From the NCBI GenBank assembly GCA_003427395.1, contig BFEA01001109.1, forward strand, positions 113,423 to 147,788: DNA of 34,366 nucleotides. The letters run 5' to 3'. Of this stretch, positions 19,543 through 28,322 are shown piece after piece; within the stretch, counting starts at the first letter, position 1; every line of letters starts with the position of its first letter. The notes under the pieces were generated by a model. It was not told the origin of the DNA and searched no databases. It saw only the letters and a list, made by a program, of their open reading frames with translations. The position numbers were made by a program, and so were the translations under genes. The stretch comes from Chara braunii. Lineage: Eukaryota; Streptophyta; Charophyceae; Charales; Characeae.

Positions 19543-20059
19543 GCCAAAAGACGAGGAGAATCGACTCACACTCCGAAGGACCTGACCCCTTGTGTGCCCG
19601 CGCAGGTTCGCATATGTGATGGGTGCTACGGGCGGACGCAACCTAGAGGGCGCAGCACGGGAGCAAACGCAAGCTGTGGTGACAGGCCAGATCCCTGTCA
19701 CTTATACTGTGTCTGGCCAAGGCAGTGGGACCACTCGAGTTGGCGAGACCATTCTTCAACCTGGGTGAGTGTCACGCTTCCCACTGGGACTCCATAGGAC
19801 TAAAAATGGTCCTCCGTAGATGTTGCGAAATTGGCTGAATGTCGTTGATCGTGGAAAAAGAACCTGAAGTCTGAAAATAAATTCTTGTAGAGTCATAGAT
19901 TGTGGAATTGCATGGCTGAGATCGCATCTGATACAGATGCCCAGGACTTGAACCAACCAGAGGTGCCAACCGGAAAACCGAGCGGTTGGGTCCGATACTG
20001 TTGCTGCAAACCCCTTGAATTATCAGGCCCCATCTTGACTTGGCACGTTGCCTCTCAGG
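19543..20059 (+). repeat. R module, copy 2: solo fragment of a DIRS-like element
   Basis: Same 517-bp length and direct orientation as 5965-6481, with scattered substitutions. It is not flanked by P repeats or by the recombinase exon here, so it is a separate insertion or a remnant of another element. Confidence 0.9.
19606..19764 (+). pseudogene. Third copy of the YR upstream exon
   Basis: CGCAG acceptor and GTGAGT donor are kept, and the 159-bp frame is fully open: start FAYVMGATGGRNLEGAAREQ, centre VTGQIPVTYTV, end GETILQPG. Differences from 6028-6186 do not interrupt the frame. No recombinase exon follows within the next kilobase. Confidence 0.5.
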
Positions 20060-20251
20060 TCGCAGTCAGTCCTTTTGTCGTCATGCCAAGGTTGTTGCCT
20101 CACCATCATGAGGTTTTCCCAGCCTCTCTTTTGGTGTGTGTAATCGAATGAGCTGAGTCTTCTTGTAAAAAAAAAAAAGAAAAAAAAAAGAGCATGTTTT
20201 TTTTGTTGTTTTATAGGTTATTTTGATTTTTTTTAAAAATTAATGTCATGA

Positions 20252-20262
20252 TGATGTGGGGC
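20252..20262. repeat. Left target-site duplication of the U6 retrocopy
   Basis: TGATGTGGGGC, repeated exactly at 20345-20355. Confidence 0.8.
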
Positions 20263-20294
20263 CTGTTCTTTTTTTTTTTTTTTTAATTCGGGCC

Positions 20295-20326
<32 letters not shown>

Positions 20327-20344
20327 ACGGATGTCCCTAAGGAC
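20263..20344 (-). pseudogene. U6: Truncated U6 snRNA retropseudogene with poly(A) tail
   Basis: On the minus strand the sequence starts at 20344 with GTCCTTAGGGACATCC, a plant-style U6 5' stem-loop. It continues through AAAATTGGAACGATACAGAG and AGATTAGCATGGCCC, the highly conserved core of U6. After about 60 nt it stops and is followed by AATT and 16 A residues (T run at 20269-20284), then six non-A bases. The whole is bounded by an 11-bp direct repeat, and the U6 5' end abuts the repeat precisely. These are hallmarks of LINE-mediated retroposition. It lacks the U6 3' half and internal 3' domain, so it is not functional. Confidence 0.9.
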
Positions 20345-20355
20345 TGATGTGGGGC
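20345..20355. repeat. Right target-site duplication of the U6 retrocopy
   Basis: TGATGTGGGGC, identical to 20252-20262. Confidence 0.8.
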
Positions 20356-20452
20356 TTGGCGTGAGCCGGGAAAAACTAGGGAAAAACTAAAAAAACGCGC
20401 TCTCATGGTTTGGCCATTCACGGGCACGGTTGACTGACCGGGGGCCGGCCAA

Positions 20453-20566
20453 GTTCATGGTACCGGCACTGCATGGCTAATTCCCCTGGAAGAGTGACAA
20501 TTTGCCCCCGGTCACGTTCATGGTACGGGCACTGCATGGCTAATTCCCCTGGAAGAGTGACAAATT
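20453..20566 (+). repeat. Tandem duplication, 63-bp period
   Basis: GTTCATGGTAC.GGCACTGCATGGCTAATTCCCCTGGAAGAGTGACAA-type sequence begins at 20453 and again at 20516, with one or two differences. Confidence 0.85.
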
Positions 20567-21706
20567 TGACACGTCACACACAATTCCTTCCTTAGTTTTC
20601 TGATCTGATCTGACATGTCTTCGTTCGTGACACTACAGTTGTCGGTGAGGATCGCACACCCGCCAACCAGATCGTGTGGGCGGTACGTGCTACCAAAGGG
20701 TCACTCACGGCGTACTCACACTAACAGTATCATGTCAAATGTATCTGACCGTGTTAACAGCCATACCTGGATGTATCAGGCCACAATTCCGTGCAGAAAT
20801 ACGTAAAAAGGTTGTAGTGTGAGCATGCCCTCCTCACACTGGGACTTTTTTTCCTACTCAGCTGTGGAGATAAGTGCGGTCAGTTACATCCGCCCTGGGC
20901 AGTAAATGCGGTGAGATTCATCGAGATATGTCCTAGTGTGAGTACGCTCTCAGTCGGAACGGGGCGCGGAAAGTGAACATATCGTTTGGCCGAGACGCCC
21001 ACGCAACCAAATGGACCTGTAGGACTCCTTTTTTTTTTCGTTTTTTTCTGAAGGCTAATTGGCCCAACCACATTCAATCTAGCACAAAAAAATAAAAATA
21101 TTAAAACAATCAATCTTGTGTCTACGTTGGCTCATCGCCTCTTACCCACAGCTTCTCTCCGAGCTTCTCTCCGAGAAACTGGCGTCGCTCCATTACACAA
21201 AACTGCACATGCATTTGGACGCTTTCCGGACCAGGTGCATTTGGACGAGTCCAACACTACGAGAATATCCGGCGAAGAAAGCGTCCTAATGCATGTGGTG
21301 TGTATGGTGTGGTGCAGCGAGGTCCACTGGCGAGAGGCGGGCAAGCGCGCTGCGGCTACCTGAATTCGGGCAGACTACCTCGCAGGGCAACAGCGCAATC
21401 GCTGCTCTATAAGAGCACTCTCCATACGCTACAGCATCGACTGCTACGTGCGCCTCCGTTCGAGTTGAACTGTGGCGGACGTCCTCTCGCAGTTGAGTCG
21501 CTCTACTCACACAGCTTCCACGTTCACAACTCTGTAACCGAAGGGGTGTCCGGTGTCGTGGGACCCCTACTGCCTTCATCGATCGACACAGGCGGTGCAG
21601 TCGTCGGGTTTTCATTCTGCTTTTGACTGCTGGCGACCAGTTTGACTTCGCATCCCTGACCTTCACTGCGAGGCAGTTTCAGAGGTTTTTTTCTCTACTT
21701 CAAATC

Positions 21707-21710
<4 letters not shown>
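20567..21710. other. No gene seen; short inverted repeats
   Basis: GCGTACTCACACTA at 20708-20721 is the exact reverse complement of TAGTGTGAGTACGC at 20934-20947. A related GTAGTGTGAGCATGC lies near 20815. These look like ends of MITE-type elements, but I could not pair them into one with target duplications. CTTCTCTCCGAG is duplicated at about 21152-21176. Open frames at 21118-21666 on both strands overlap each other and have no recognisable content. Confidence 0.4.

Positions 21711-21711
<1 letters not shown>

Positions 21712-21770
<59 letters not shown>
21712..21770 (+). repeat. (CT)n microsatellite
   Basis: An uninterrupted TC dinucleotide run of about 59 bases. Confidence 0.98.
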
Positions 21771-21773
<3 letters not shown>

Positions 21774-22103
21774 CGGGGCAATGTGGGCGCGTCAGGACGA
21801 TGCTTCGTACCCTACCCAGAGCGGTAGTGGCGAGTATCTGTCTTTGTGACGCTTTGTGCGTGAGTTGCGGCCTACCTGTCAATCGCGTTGGTAATATGAG
21901 AGGCTAATGATTTCTCTTTCTTTGCCTCGGGTTGTCCGAATCATGTGAGCGTTCTGGGAATAATTGGTGGAAAACGCCCACTTGGAAAATTTGTTGGTCT
22001 TGCGCGCGCAAACTCTTTTCCCGTTAGGCAGGAAGGGCTCACGAGGTACACAGGCCGTCGGATGGGCGTATCAGCGTTTCGGGGGGGGCTGAGTTGCTGC
22101 GAC

Positions 22104-22131
22104 TGTGTGTGTGTGTGTGTGTGTGTGTGTG
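22104..22131 (+). repeat. (TG)n microsatellite
   Basis: Fourteen TG units; alternating purine-pyrimidine sequence continues with GCATGTCCATGTGCG. A poly(T)-(GT)n composite also lies at about 22352-22388. Confidence 0.98.
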
Positions 22132-22352
22132 CATGTCCATGTGCGTACGCGTGCGCGTTTACGGTGTGTGTTGTGGATGTTTGGCTGTACGAATCTACGA
22201 GACTTTCGCCGGTTTCCACCGATGTACAAGGTGGTCGAATCCCCGAGAGTGCCGACGGTCTGCCCAGCACGTTTGACTGATGGATAAGGACTCGCCACGT
22301 TGGCCAGAAGGGTTTGCTATCCCTAGGAGAGGTGGTGTCTCACTCGTTTGAC

Positions 22353-22387
<35 letters not shown>

Positions 22388-22890
22388 TAAGTTTTGTCAT
22401 GTTTTATGCCGAGAAAGGAAGTATGACAGTGCCACACCGTTGCGTCGCGTTTGTCCGCTTCGTTGACTGTCTGATTTGACATGACGTATGGATCTTGACA
22501 TCTCGTACGAGCATCAATCAGGGACCGTTTGTTCTTTTAGATTTGTATTGAATTTCTTCTCGCTCAATGTATGTAGTTTTCTCCTTATCTATCTCACCCA
22601 TCCTCTCGCTACTTAATGCATGCGTAGTACGGGCTATTAGGGGGGGAAACACCAACCGGACTTTTTTGTTGCGGGTTGAAGTTGTCGATCTGTTGGTGTT
22701 GCTATTCTGAGGTCACGGTCAATCAATGCCGCTGACTGCTCGTTTGTGGCTGAAATTTCACGGCATTTCGATTCTGGTTGGAAATTACCGTCTCGCCGTG
22801 TCTGTTTTGTTCTTCCACCCGTGAATTCTTAATCAACGCCGTTGGTTGCAGGTAGACAAATAAGACCCAGCCTGTCAATCTGAGATAACG
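22132..22890. other. No gene seen
   Basis: Mixed unique sequence. Short diverged repeats of an AATCAACGCCGTTGGTTGC-like segment occur near 22720 and 22835, and again near 24245. No supported coding region. Confidence 0.4.
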
Positions 22891-22892
22891 CG

Positions 22893-23105
22893 TTGAGGTG
22901 GGCGTGGGTGGGCTGTAGGTGGCTGTCGGTGTGTGGTGGGTAGGTAGGCGCGCAGGTGCGGTTGGGTAGGCGAATGGGTGTCGAAGCGGGGTGGGGTTGT
23001 CGAGGTGCAGATCGGTGGGTGGATGGGTGGATGGGTGGATGCTAGCGGCGCTGCAGGTGATTGTGTGAGTGGGTATGTGGGTGAGTCGGAGCGGATGTGA
23101 TAGTG
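22893..23105 (+). repeat. G-rich TGGG/GTAGG simple-repeat tract
   Basis: The + strand is dense in GGG and GTGGG units, ending in three copies of TGGATGGG. Four or more GGG runs lie within short distance, so a G-quadruplex on the + strand is possible. Confidence 0.75.
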
Positions 23106-23332
23106 AGTGTGCATTCTTTTGTTCATTTTTTGTTTATCACACAAGTTGTCACATTCCCCGAATATAAGTACCTTTGATAATGAAAATGAATACAAATAAT
23201 CTTTCAGGTACAGTGCAACGTTGAGTGTGCATTGCGTTTGCGGGGAGACGGTAGTTTCACTTCTCAGGGTGTATAGTCTTCAGATGTACCCCTGACCACC
23301 TTTGGTCACTGGGGTGCTATGATGCCTGGGTC

Positions 23333-23405
23333 GAGAGAGAGAGAAAGAGAGAGAGACGCAGAAAGACACAGAGAGACACACACAGACACAGAGAGACACA
23401 CACAG

Positions 23406-23472
<67 letters not shown>
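23333..23472 (+). repeat. (GA)n microsatellite with imperfect GACACA interruptions
   Basis: Imperfect GAGAGA/GACACA sequence at 23333-23410, then a near-perfect GA run at 23411-23470. Confidence 0.97.
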
Positions 23473-23474
<2 letters not shown>

Positions 23475-23563
23475 TTAAATCGCCGTATGCGAACGCGTTT
23501 GTGGAGAGGTGCAGAATTATCCTGACACCTTGCACCTTGCCTCAAACGTGTCCAGGTTCGGGC

Positions 23564-23572
23564 ATTAAAGAC
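23564..23572. repeat. Left target-site duplication of the long-TIR element
   Basis: ATTAAAGAC, matching ATCAAAGAC at 24022-24030 in 8 of 9 positions. Confidence 0.6.
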
Positions 23573-24021
23573 GGGATAATTGGTAGAAAGAGCCCACGCC
23601 AAAACTTTCCGGTTTTGGCTGCCCAAAGTTCGGCCGTTTGGTACTGCCGGCCCAAACAAGTTTCCCCTGGGTGAAAGTCGCCTTCGCGCCGTGGCCACAT
23701 CTCCTGGGCCTGTTTTTACCGGTTCAAGAATTTTGGCGCTGTTTCTGTTCCAGATTCATGAACGGTAGGGCCCTTCTTTTTCAAAATCGCGTACGTGGGC
23801 CTCATTCGATACTTCAGCGTTACCACCCCCGGCCTCTTTTACATCAAAATGAATCTGGCGCTTTTATGCGCCAGATTCATGATCCGGTATGACCCTTGGA
23901 GGGTCGCGTGGGCCTGTAGTACCCCAGATGCAAGTCATTGGGCCGGTAGTACCAAACGGCTAATCTTTGGGCGGCCAAAACCGAAAAGGTTTTGGCGTGG
24001 GCGCCTTCTACCGATTATCCA
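23573..24021. mobile_element. Non-autonomous long-TIR DNA transposon, Mutator-like (449 bp)
   Basis: Inverted repeats of about 80 bp: the left arm begins GGGATAATTGGTAGAA and the reverse-complemented right arm begins TGGATAATCGGTAGAA. Both continue through GCCCACGCCAAAAC and CCGTTTGGTACT. Secondary palindromes lie inside, such as TCTGGCGCTTTTATGCGCCAGA. Long TIRs plus a 9-bp near-exact target duplication are typical of Mutator-like elements, but no transposase is present, so the assignment rests on structure alone. Confidence 0.75.
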
Positions 24022-24310
24022 ATCAAAGACCGTTAGCACAGAACAATAATGACGTCAGATGGGTTTTACTGTCGTGAGCTTTGTTAACGGCACCCGCTTC
24101 ACATGTTTAACATCTTATGTGGATTAGATTGAGCTTCATTTAACGTCCGGCTGTGTGTGTGTTGTCTTTTTGGCCGTTTAAGTTGCCTGTTTTTGTCGTC
24201 CTCGTTGTGTTGTTGTTGTGGTTGTGACTCGCGAGCCAACGCTGAATCAACGGCGCTGGATGCTTTGTGGCTGCAATTTAACAAAGATTGGCTCGCTCCA
24301 CTAGTGTCCA
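24022..24310. promoter_or_regulatory. Upstream region of the oleosin gene; bZIP-type palindrome
   Basis: The palindrome TGACGTCA at 24050-24057 is a consensus bZIP/C-box site, about 275 bp upstream of the putative TATA box. That it acts on the oleosin gene is inference from position only. Confidence 0.3.
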
Positions 24311-24333
24311 CATGCATAAAAGATGTATAAATA
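24311..24333 (+). promoter_or_regulatory. Putative core promoter: RY-type CATGCA and TATAAATA
   Basis: CATGCA at 24311-24316 lies 10 bp before TATAAATA at 24326-24333. RY elements (CATGCA) are bound by B3-domain ABI3/FUS3 factors that drive seed oleosins in land plants. This TATA box is about 320 bp before the ATG, which would give a 5' leader of roughly 290 nt. No start site is shown by the sequence. Confidence 0.4.
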
Positions 24334-24388
24334 TGCTGATGTACCTAGTATATGTTCTAGCGAAAGATTCTTTCTCAATTTGCGCTCA

Positions 24389-24529
24389 TTGATGGTAATT
24401 GGATTGACTGATGAAGTGGTGGGGCGAGGCCCACTTGATGGTAATTGGACTGACTGATGAAGTCACCCACTGATTACCGTGGTTGCTGTGTAGATGAAGT
24501 CACGCACTGATTGCCGTGGTTGTTGTGTA
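24389..24529 (+). repeat. Short tandem repeats in the putative 5' leader
   Basis: TGATGGTAATTGGA(T/C)TGACTGATGAAGT occurs near 24389 and 24436. A 36-bp unit starting GATGAAGTCAC and running through CCGTGGTTG occurs at 24457 and 24493. Confidence 0.8.
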
Positions 24530-24649
24530 CCTGGTGTTGGCCTTTGCGGCAGTTGACGGTGGCTTCAGTGGAAGGAAGGTGGCGCTTTGCAGAGTTGCGT
24601 GCTCGCTTCCCGCTATCAATCAGGCGAAAGATCGTCGACTCGGTCAAGT

Positions 24650-27600
24650 ATGGCGGAGCCCAAGCCCTGGGTTGACATGCCAGGCCTCCGCCGCATGAGC
24701 TGGAGGAAGATGGGCGCCATTGGCGGGGCTTTGGCCTTAGCGGGGATTGTGTTTGGGGGCCTGCTTCTTCTCGGCCTGCCCGTGCTCCTTATTGGCGGCT
24801 TGTTGCTTCTCCTTACGTCTCCTTGCACATGCGCCGTAGGCTGCTGCACCGCCCCGCTCTGGATCCCCCTGCTTCTTTTTGTCGGTATCCCGGCGCTCAT
24901 CTTCTTCGTCACCACGGCCGGCATCACAATGCTCCTCACAGGTAAGCAAGCCAAGGCGCCCTTCGGCTCAGCTCAACTTTTGACAAGTGTAAGATTCCAA
25001 AATAGCGCGTCGTGGCAGGTTCACCCGCCAAAATATTGGCGGGGCTGAAGTTCCGTTGCAAAAAATGTATATATATATATTGTCACAAGAATATCAGAGC
25101 GCAAATGCGAAAAAAAGAAATGAGGAAAAAAGAAAGAAAAACAAGAGAAAATGAATTCAGTCTTTTTATCTTCTTCCTTACAACTCCCCCCCGGTTCAGA
25201 ATCTCTTGCGTACATGGCCGCCCACGTGGATGTAGGTCGATAAGCGTCCCTCACCCCCGCGTGTCGTATCGACCCACTTGCCCACTGCCAGAAGGCAAAG
25301 AAGCAAAGAAAACAGGAAGGGAACAGCCAAATAATACAGAACAGGGGGCAACAAAACAGATCCCAGATGACAAGTCCCACATGCAAGCACCGCCCCCCAT
25401 ATATATCGTCACATAAATATCAGAGCGCAAGAGCCTAGCTTAGTGGGTACACCCATGAACTGTTGAAATACAGACCTGTGTTCGAATCCAGATGATAACT
25501 TGACAAGTAAAACCAACTACTAATAAATTGCTTGGGGCCGGTCAGCTCAATGACAATATCTCAAGGCCGTCGCCCTTTTTACAAAACAAAAAAGAAAAAA
25601 CAAAAAAAAAAACAACAAAGAAAAACAAAAAAAATATTTACAAACATATATATATATATATCTTTCGTTGCAGCTTTAGAGGTCGCGGTCGTTCCACAGC
25701 AAAAAATATTCACAGGCGGGGGGGGGGTTCCCCCCGGTCCCACGTTCATGCGAAGATAGATAGATCTTCGGACCCGTACAACACTTTTTTTTTTTTTTTT
25801 TTTTCAAACAGATACTTTTATTACAAAATCAAATCGGAGTCGGGGATCCCACAATTCCACCCGGAGTTATCCTGGCAGCATCAGCCAGTTTAGCTTGAGG
25901 AGTAGGCTAGTCTAGGCACAGAGATGACCAGATCTAGGCCGATGTCCTGAAGCCACTCCCGTACAACATTTCTGCTGCCGAGCTAGCTTCGAAAACGGGG
26001 GCTGTTCCTGCAATTACCCCTTTTGTTAATTTCACCATTTCTTTTCGATTACGTTTTCTGTTGCAGTTGTCGATTGTCATGACTACTGGAGCATGGTCCC
26101 ACTAGCAACGGGGATTGGATTGAGATCCTTAATCTGGGCGTGTTTTAGGCAGAGATGCAGAAAAGGAGTTCAATCTCGATTTCCTGCACTTGTCCACAAA
26201 CGCGGCCAGATTAGGCGTTCAATAAAATCCTCTTTGCTAGTGGGACCTCACCCCTGATGTGTAAGCCTATACAGGGTATACAAACCATGTAAATGAAGTG
26301 TTTTTTCCATTTCCTTGTTTTTTATCATTTCTCGGCAAATGAGGTTTTTTTTTGGTTTATACCATTTCTCAATTCCTCCTGTATCCTTGTGCTAATCTTT
26401 TTGTATCGTTCTTGATTGTGGCCATTGTGTTTTGTTTTGTTTTTGTGGCCATTTCTAGATTTCTCGTTGCGTCCTTGCGCAGTGTGCATGTTAATATTTG
26501 TGTATCGTTCTTTTTTACCGACTATGCCGAAGGACCACATGATGGTGCATGTGTTTTGTACGTTTAGTATGGTGACCCAACTGGCCCACCTAAGTCGTTA
26601 CGCCCCTGATCTGTCGGTACGCGAGCGCTAACACCACTGCTGGAAGCAGATGGATAAAGGTACAGTTTGCAACGATTATTGCACTTGGGGCACCCTACCT
26701 GGCCAGAAAGATGGGTTGTATACATTGCCCTAACTGCAATCGCAAAATGTATGTAGGGTTGGCCTCCGAAATTTAGTTATTCTATGGAATGCCGGAACTG
26801 CCAATTGCAAACTGAATCTTGGCCCGTACTACAGTTATAACTCATATTTTTGTGACTTCCGTGTAGTTTGCCCTATTTTGAATGACCTAGGTCCGGTCAG
26901 TCGAGTACTGATATCTTCGTTTTTCTTCTTCTTTGATGGGCTAGCTAAGCTATCTACTGTGTGTAGGTAGGGTTGCGTTTGTTTGGCGGCGGATTAACGT
27001 CTGTCTTTGTTCGGCGGCAGAGGGAGGCGAATAGTGAGCGCTAAATAGTGTTCCTTGGCGCTGGCTTTTAATGATAAGTGGGGGTGAGCTGGCCGAGCCA
27101 AGTTGATTGGGCGAGTAGGCGCAACGGAAAAATGCAAGGAAGAGGCGCATCATTACGCTGGCTTGCTGGTTGGGTGAAGGTGGTGCAGAAGAGGGACTAG
27201 GGGTAGCGGCGGCTTGTGTGGACCTGACCTGTTAGCCGGGCGGGTGTGTGACAGAGCTACGAACGGCTGTCTGACTGACAGGTGGGTGTGTGACAGAGCG
27301 AACGGCGGTCTAGTGGCTTACTAAACGGTTGAGTGACAGTGTAATCACAGAGCTACTGACGGTTGTGTGACAGAGCGAACGGCTGTGTGACAGGGCAAAT
27401 GACAGATGTATTGGCTGTGTGACAGGCGGATGTGTGACAGAACGAACGGATGTGTGACAGGGCAAATGATGGAGTCACGGACTAAACAGTGACATTGCAA
27501 ATGAAAGAAGGCGGGTGTAGGACGGAGCTGTGGGACGGAGAAAACGGTTGAGTGACAGAGCTTGGTTTCTGATAGATGCTGCAAAGGGTATTGAGATTGA

Positions 27601-27974
27601 CCGGATGCAATGAATGCTGCCGAAGTGAGTGAGCAAGACCACACATAACGATGAAAATTATATGGTGAGGAGGAGATTTTGTCAGAGTAAATGAACGTTT
27701 CCTGATTCTGTGCGGGTTTCGCTAAGAACAACGATGTACTTACGTGCCTTTTGGATTGTGTTGTCGTCAACGTGCGCATGTTGCTTCGTGCTCCCCAGTG
27801 TTGGCAGGCTTGACGGGTGCGGCTGGGTGGTGGATCTACCGTTACAACCGGGGTCCGATGCCCCCGGGCGGAGATGCGATGCTGAGAGTTCTCGACCGTG
27901 TGAGAGGACGATCAAGGGAAGTGACGGAGAGGATCTCGAAGGTTGGACAGCAAGCAGCATCTCCTGCAGCATGA
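24650..27974 (+). CDS. Oleosin-like lipid-droplet protein, two exons (24650-24941, 27799-27974)
   Basis: Oleosins coat and stabilise oil bodies, anchoring in the droplet monolayer through a long hydrophobic hairpin. The ATG at 24650 (ATGGCG context) starts MAEPKPWVDMPGLRRMSWRK. Residues 22-107 are almost wholly hydrophobic, with a turn at 58-73 in the exact centre (SPCTCAVGCCTAPLWIP). The turn matches the oleosin proline knot P-x5-SP-x3-P only partly: A-PLWI-P keeps the last two prolines, while the first Pro and the Ser are Ala. Exon 2 gives GLTGAAGWWIYRY, resembling the GLTGLSSLSW end of oleosin hairpins, then an amphipathic C-terminal helix (123-150) like those that follow the hairpin. Total 155 residues, normal for the family. 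Exon 1 ends at 24941 (G|GTAAGC, phase 1) and exon 2 starts after CTCCCCAG at 27798; frame is maintained. An alternative in-frame acceptor 9 nt downstream would remove three residues. A caleosin is excluded by the lack of an EF-hand. Confidence 0.78.
25068..25429 (+). repeat. Direct repeat flanking ~300 bp of unassigned sequence
   Basis: TATATAT.GTCACA..AATATCAGAGCGCAA occurs at about 25071-25105 and 25397-25429. The second copy leads directly into a tRNA-like SINE head. The first may be the 5' edge of a truncated SINE copy, followed by A-rich sequence. Confidence 0.55.
25397..25640 (+). mobile_element. tRNA-derived SINE (forward)
   Basis: An internal pol III promoter is visible: A box TAGCTTAGTGG at about 25436-25446 and B box TGTTCGAATCC at about 25479-25489, at tRNA-like spacing. 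A non-tRNA body follows and then an A-rich tail (25579-25630). It does not fold as a full tRNA (no complete acceptor or T stem), so it is a SINE head and not a tRNA gene. No target duplication was found. Confidence 0.6.
25773..25783. repeat. Left target-site duplication of the reverse SINE
   Basis: CCCGTACAACA, repeated exactly at 25958-25968. Confidence 0.85.
25784..25957 (-). mobile_element. SINE, copy 1 (reverse), with target duplication
   Basis: The poly(T) run at 25785-25804 is the poly(A) tail of a minus-strand element. On the minus strand an A-box-like AGCTAAACTGG (25895-25885) precedes a B-box-like GGGTGGAATTGTGGGATC (25862-25845). The element is bounded by the exact 11-bp repeat CCCGTACAACA. 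A relative lies at about 33703-33830. Confidence 0.75.
25958..25968. repeat. Right target-site duplication of the reverse SINE
   Basis: CCCGTACAACA, identical to 25773-25783. Confidence 0.85.
26095..26247 (-). mobile_element. MITE, copy 1 (153 bp)
   Basis: Terminal inverted repeats GGTCCCACTAGCAA at the left and TTGCTAGTGGGACC at the right, with imperfect extension into GGATT/AATCC. The reverse complement aligns through most of its length with a second copy at 33527-33652, sharing TGCAGGAAATCG, TTCTGCATCT and AAAACAC. No target duplication is obvious, so the superfamily is open. Confidence 0.75.
27236..27560 (+). repeat. Degenerate minisatellite (GTGTGACAG units) in oleosin intron
   Basis: About a dozen variants of GTGTGACAGAGCGAACGG, GTGACAGGGCAAATGA and similar, at irregular 20-40 bp spacing. 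No coding function is suggested. Confidence 0.75.
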
Positions 27975-28322
27975 ACCCATCGTCTTTTAATCGGACAGAT
28001 TAATAAGCGATCGAAGAAGGAAAAAACACCAATGTCCGTGGCCGCGTCGTGAATCGCTAAGTGGAATCTGGTCGTCTCACGGGGCAAAACGTCAGAATTG
28101 GTTGATTGATTGATTCCTCGATTGAAGAAGAGCAGATGCGCGATGGGGAAGCCCGCTGAGCCTCGCAGGTTGGTCGACTGAAGGTCTATTGTTTGCTTTG
28201 ACTCCGATCGTTGTCGGTCAGGTAGCAATGGGTGTACGGAAAAAAAAAGAAAAAAAATTGTTTTGAAAGCGTGTACGACACACGTGGCTGTGGGGAGAAG
28301 ACGATGTGATCTGGAGGTGGGT
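27975..28322 (+). other. Putative 3' untranslated/downstream region of the oleosin gene
   Basis: No canonical AATAAA was found; AATAAG at about 28001 is the nearest variant. A TTGATTGATTGATT run lies near 28100 and an interrupted A-rich run at 28240-28257. No other coding region is supported. Confidence 0.35.

Larger units (their letters stand above)
24942..27798 (+). other. Oleosin intron (2857 nt), host of nested repeats
   Basis: GTAAGC donor and a CTCCCCAG acceptor after a TTGCTTCGTG tract. It contains two SINEs, one MITE, an AT microsatellite at about 25068-25080 and a degenerate minisatellite. The stretch 26250-27230 has no recognised feature. The open frames inside are not supported as genes. 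Confidence 0.7.

Noticed and set aside
20263-20344. Functional U6 snRNA gene
   Set aside because: Only the 5' part is present, followed by poly(A) and flanked by a target duplication.
21118-21666. Overlapping frames of 80-126 codons
   Set aside because: Frames on both strands are equally open in this GC-rich stretch and none has recognisable motifs.
21712-23472. CRISPR-like or regulated repeat arrays
   Set aside because: They are ordinary dinucleotide microsatellites and G-rich simple sequence without unique spacers.
25430-25510. tRNA gene
   Set aside because: A and B boxes are present but the acceptor and T stems do not form, and a body plus A-rich tail follows; it is a SINE head.
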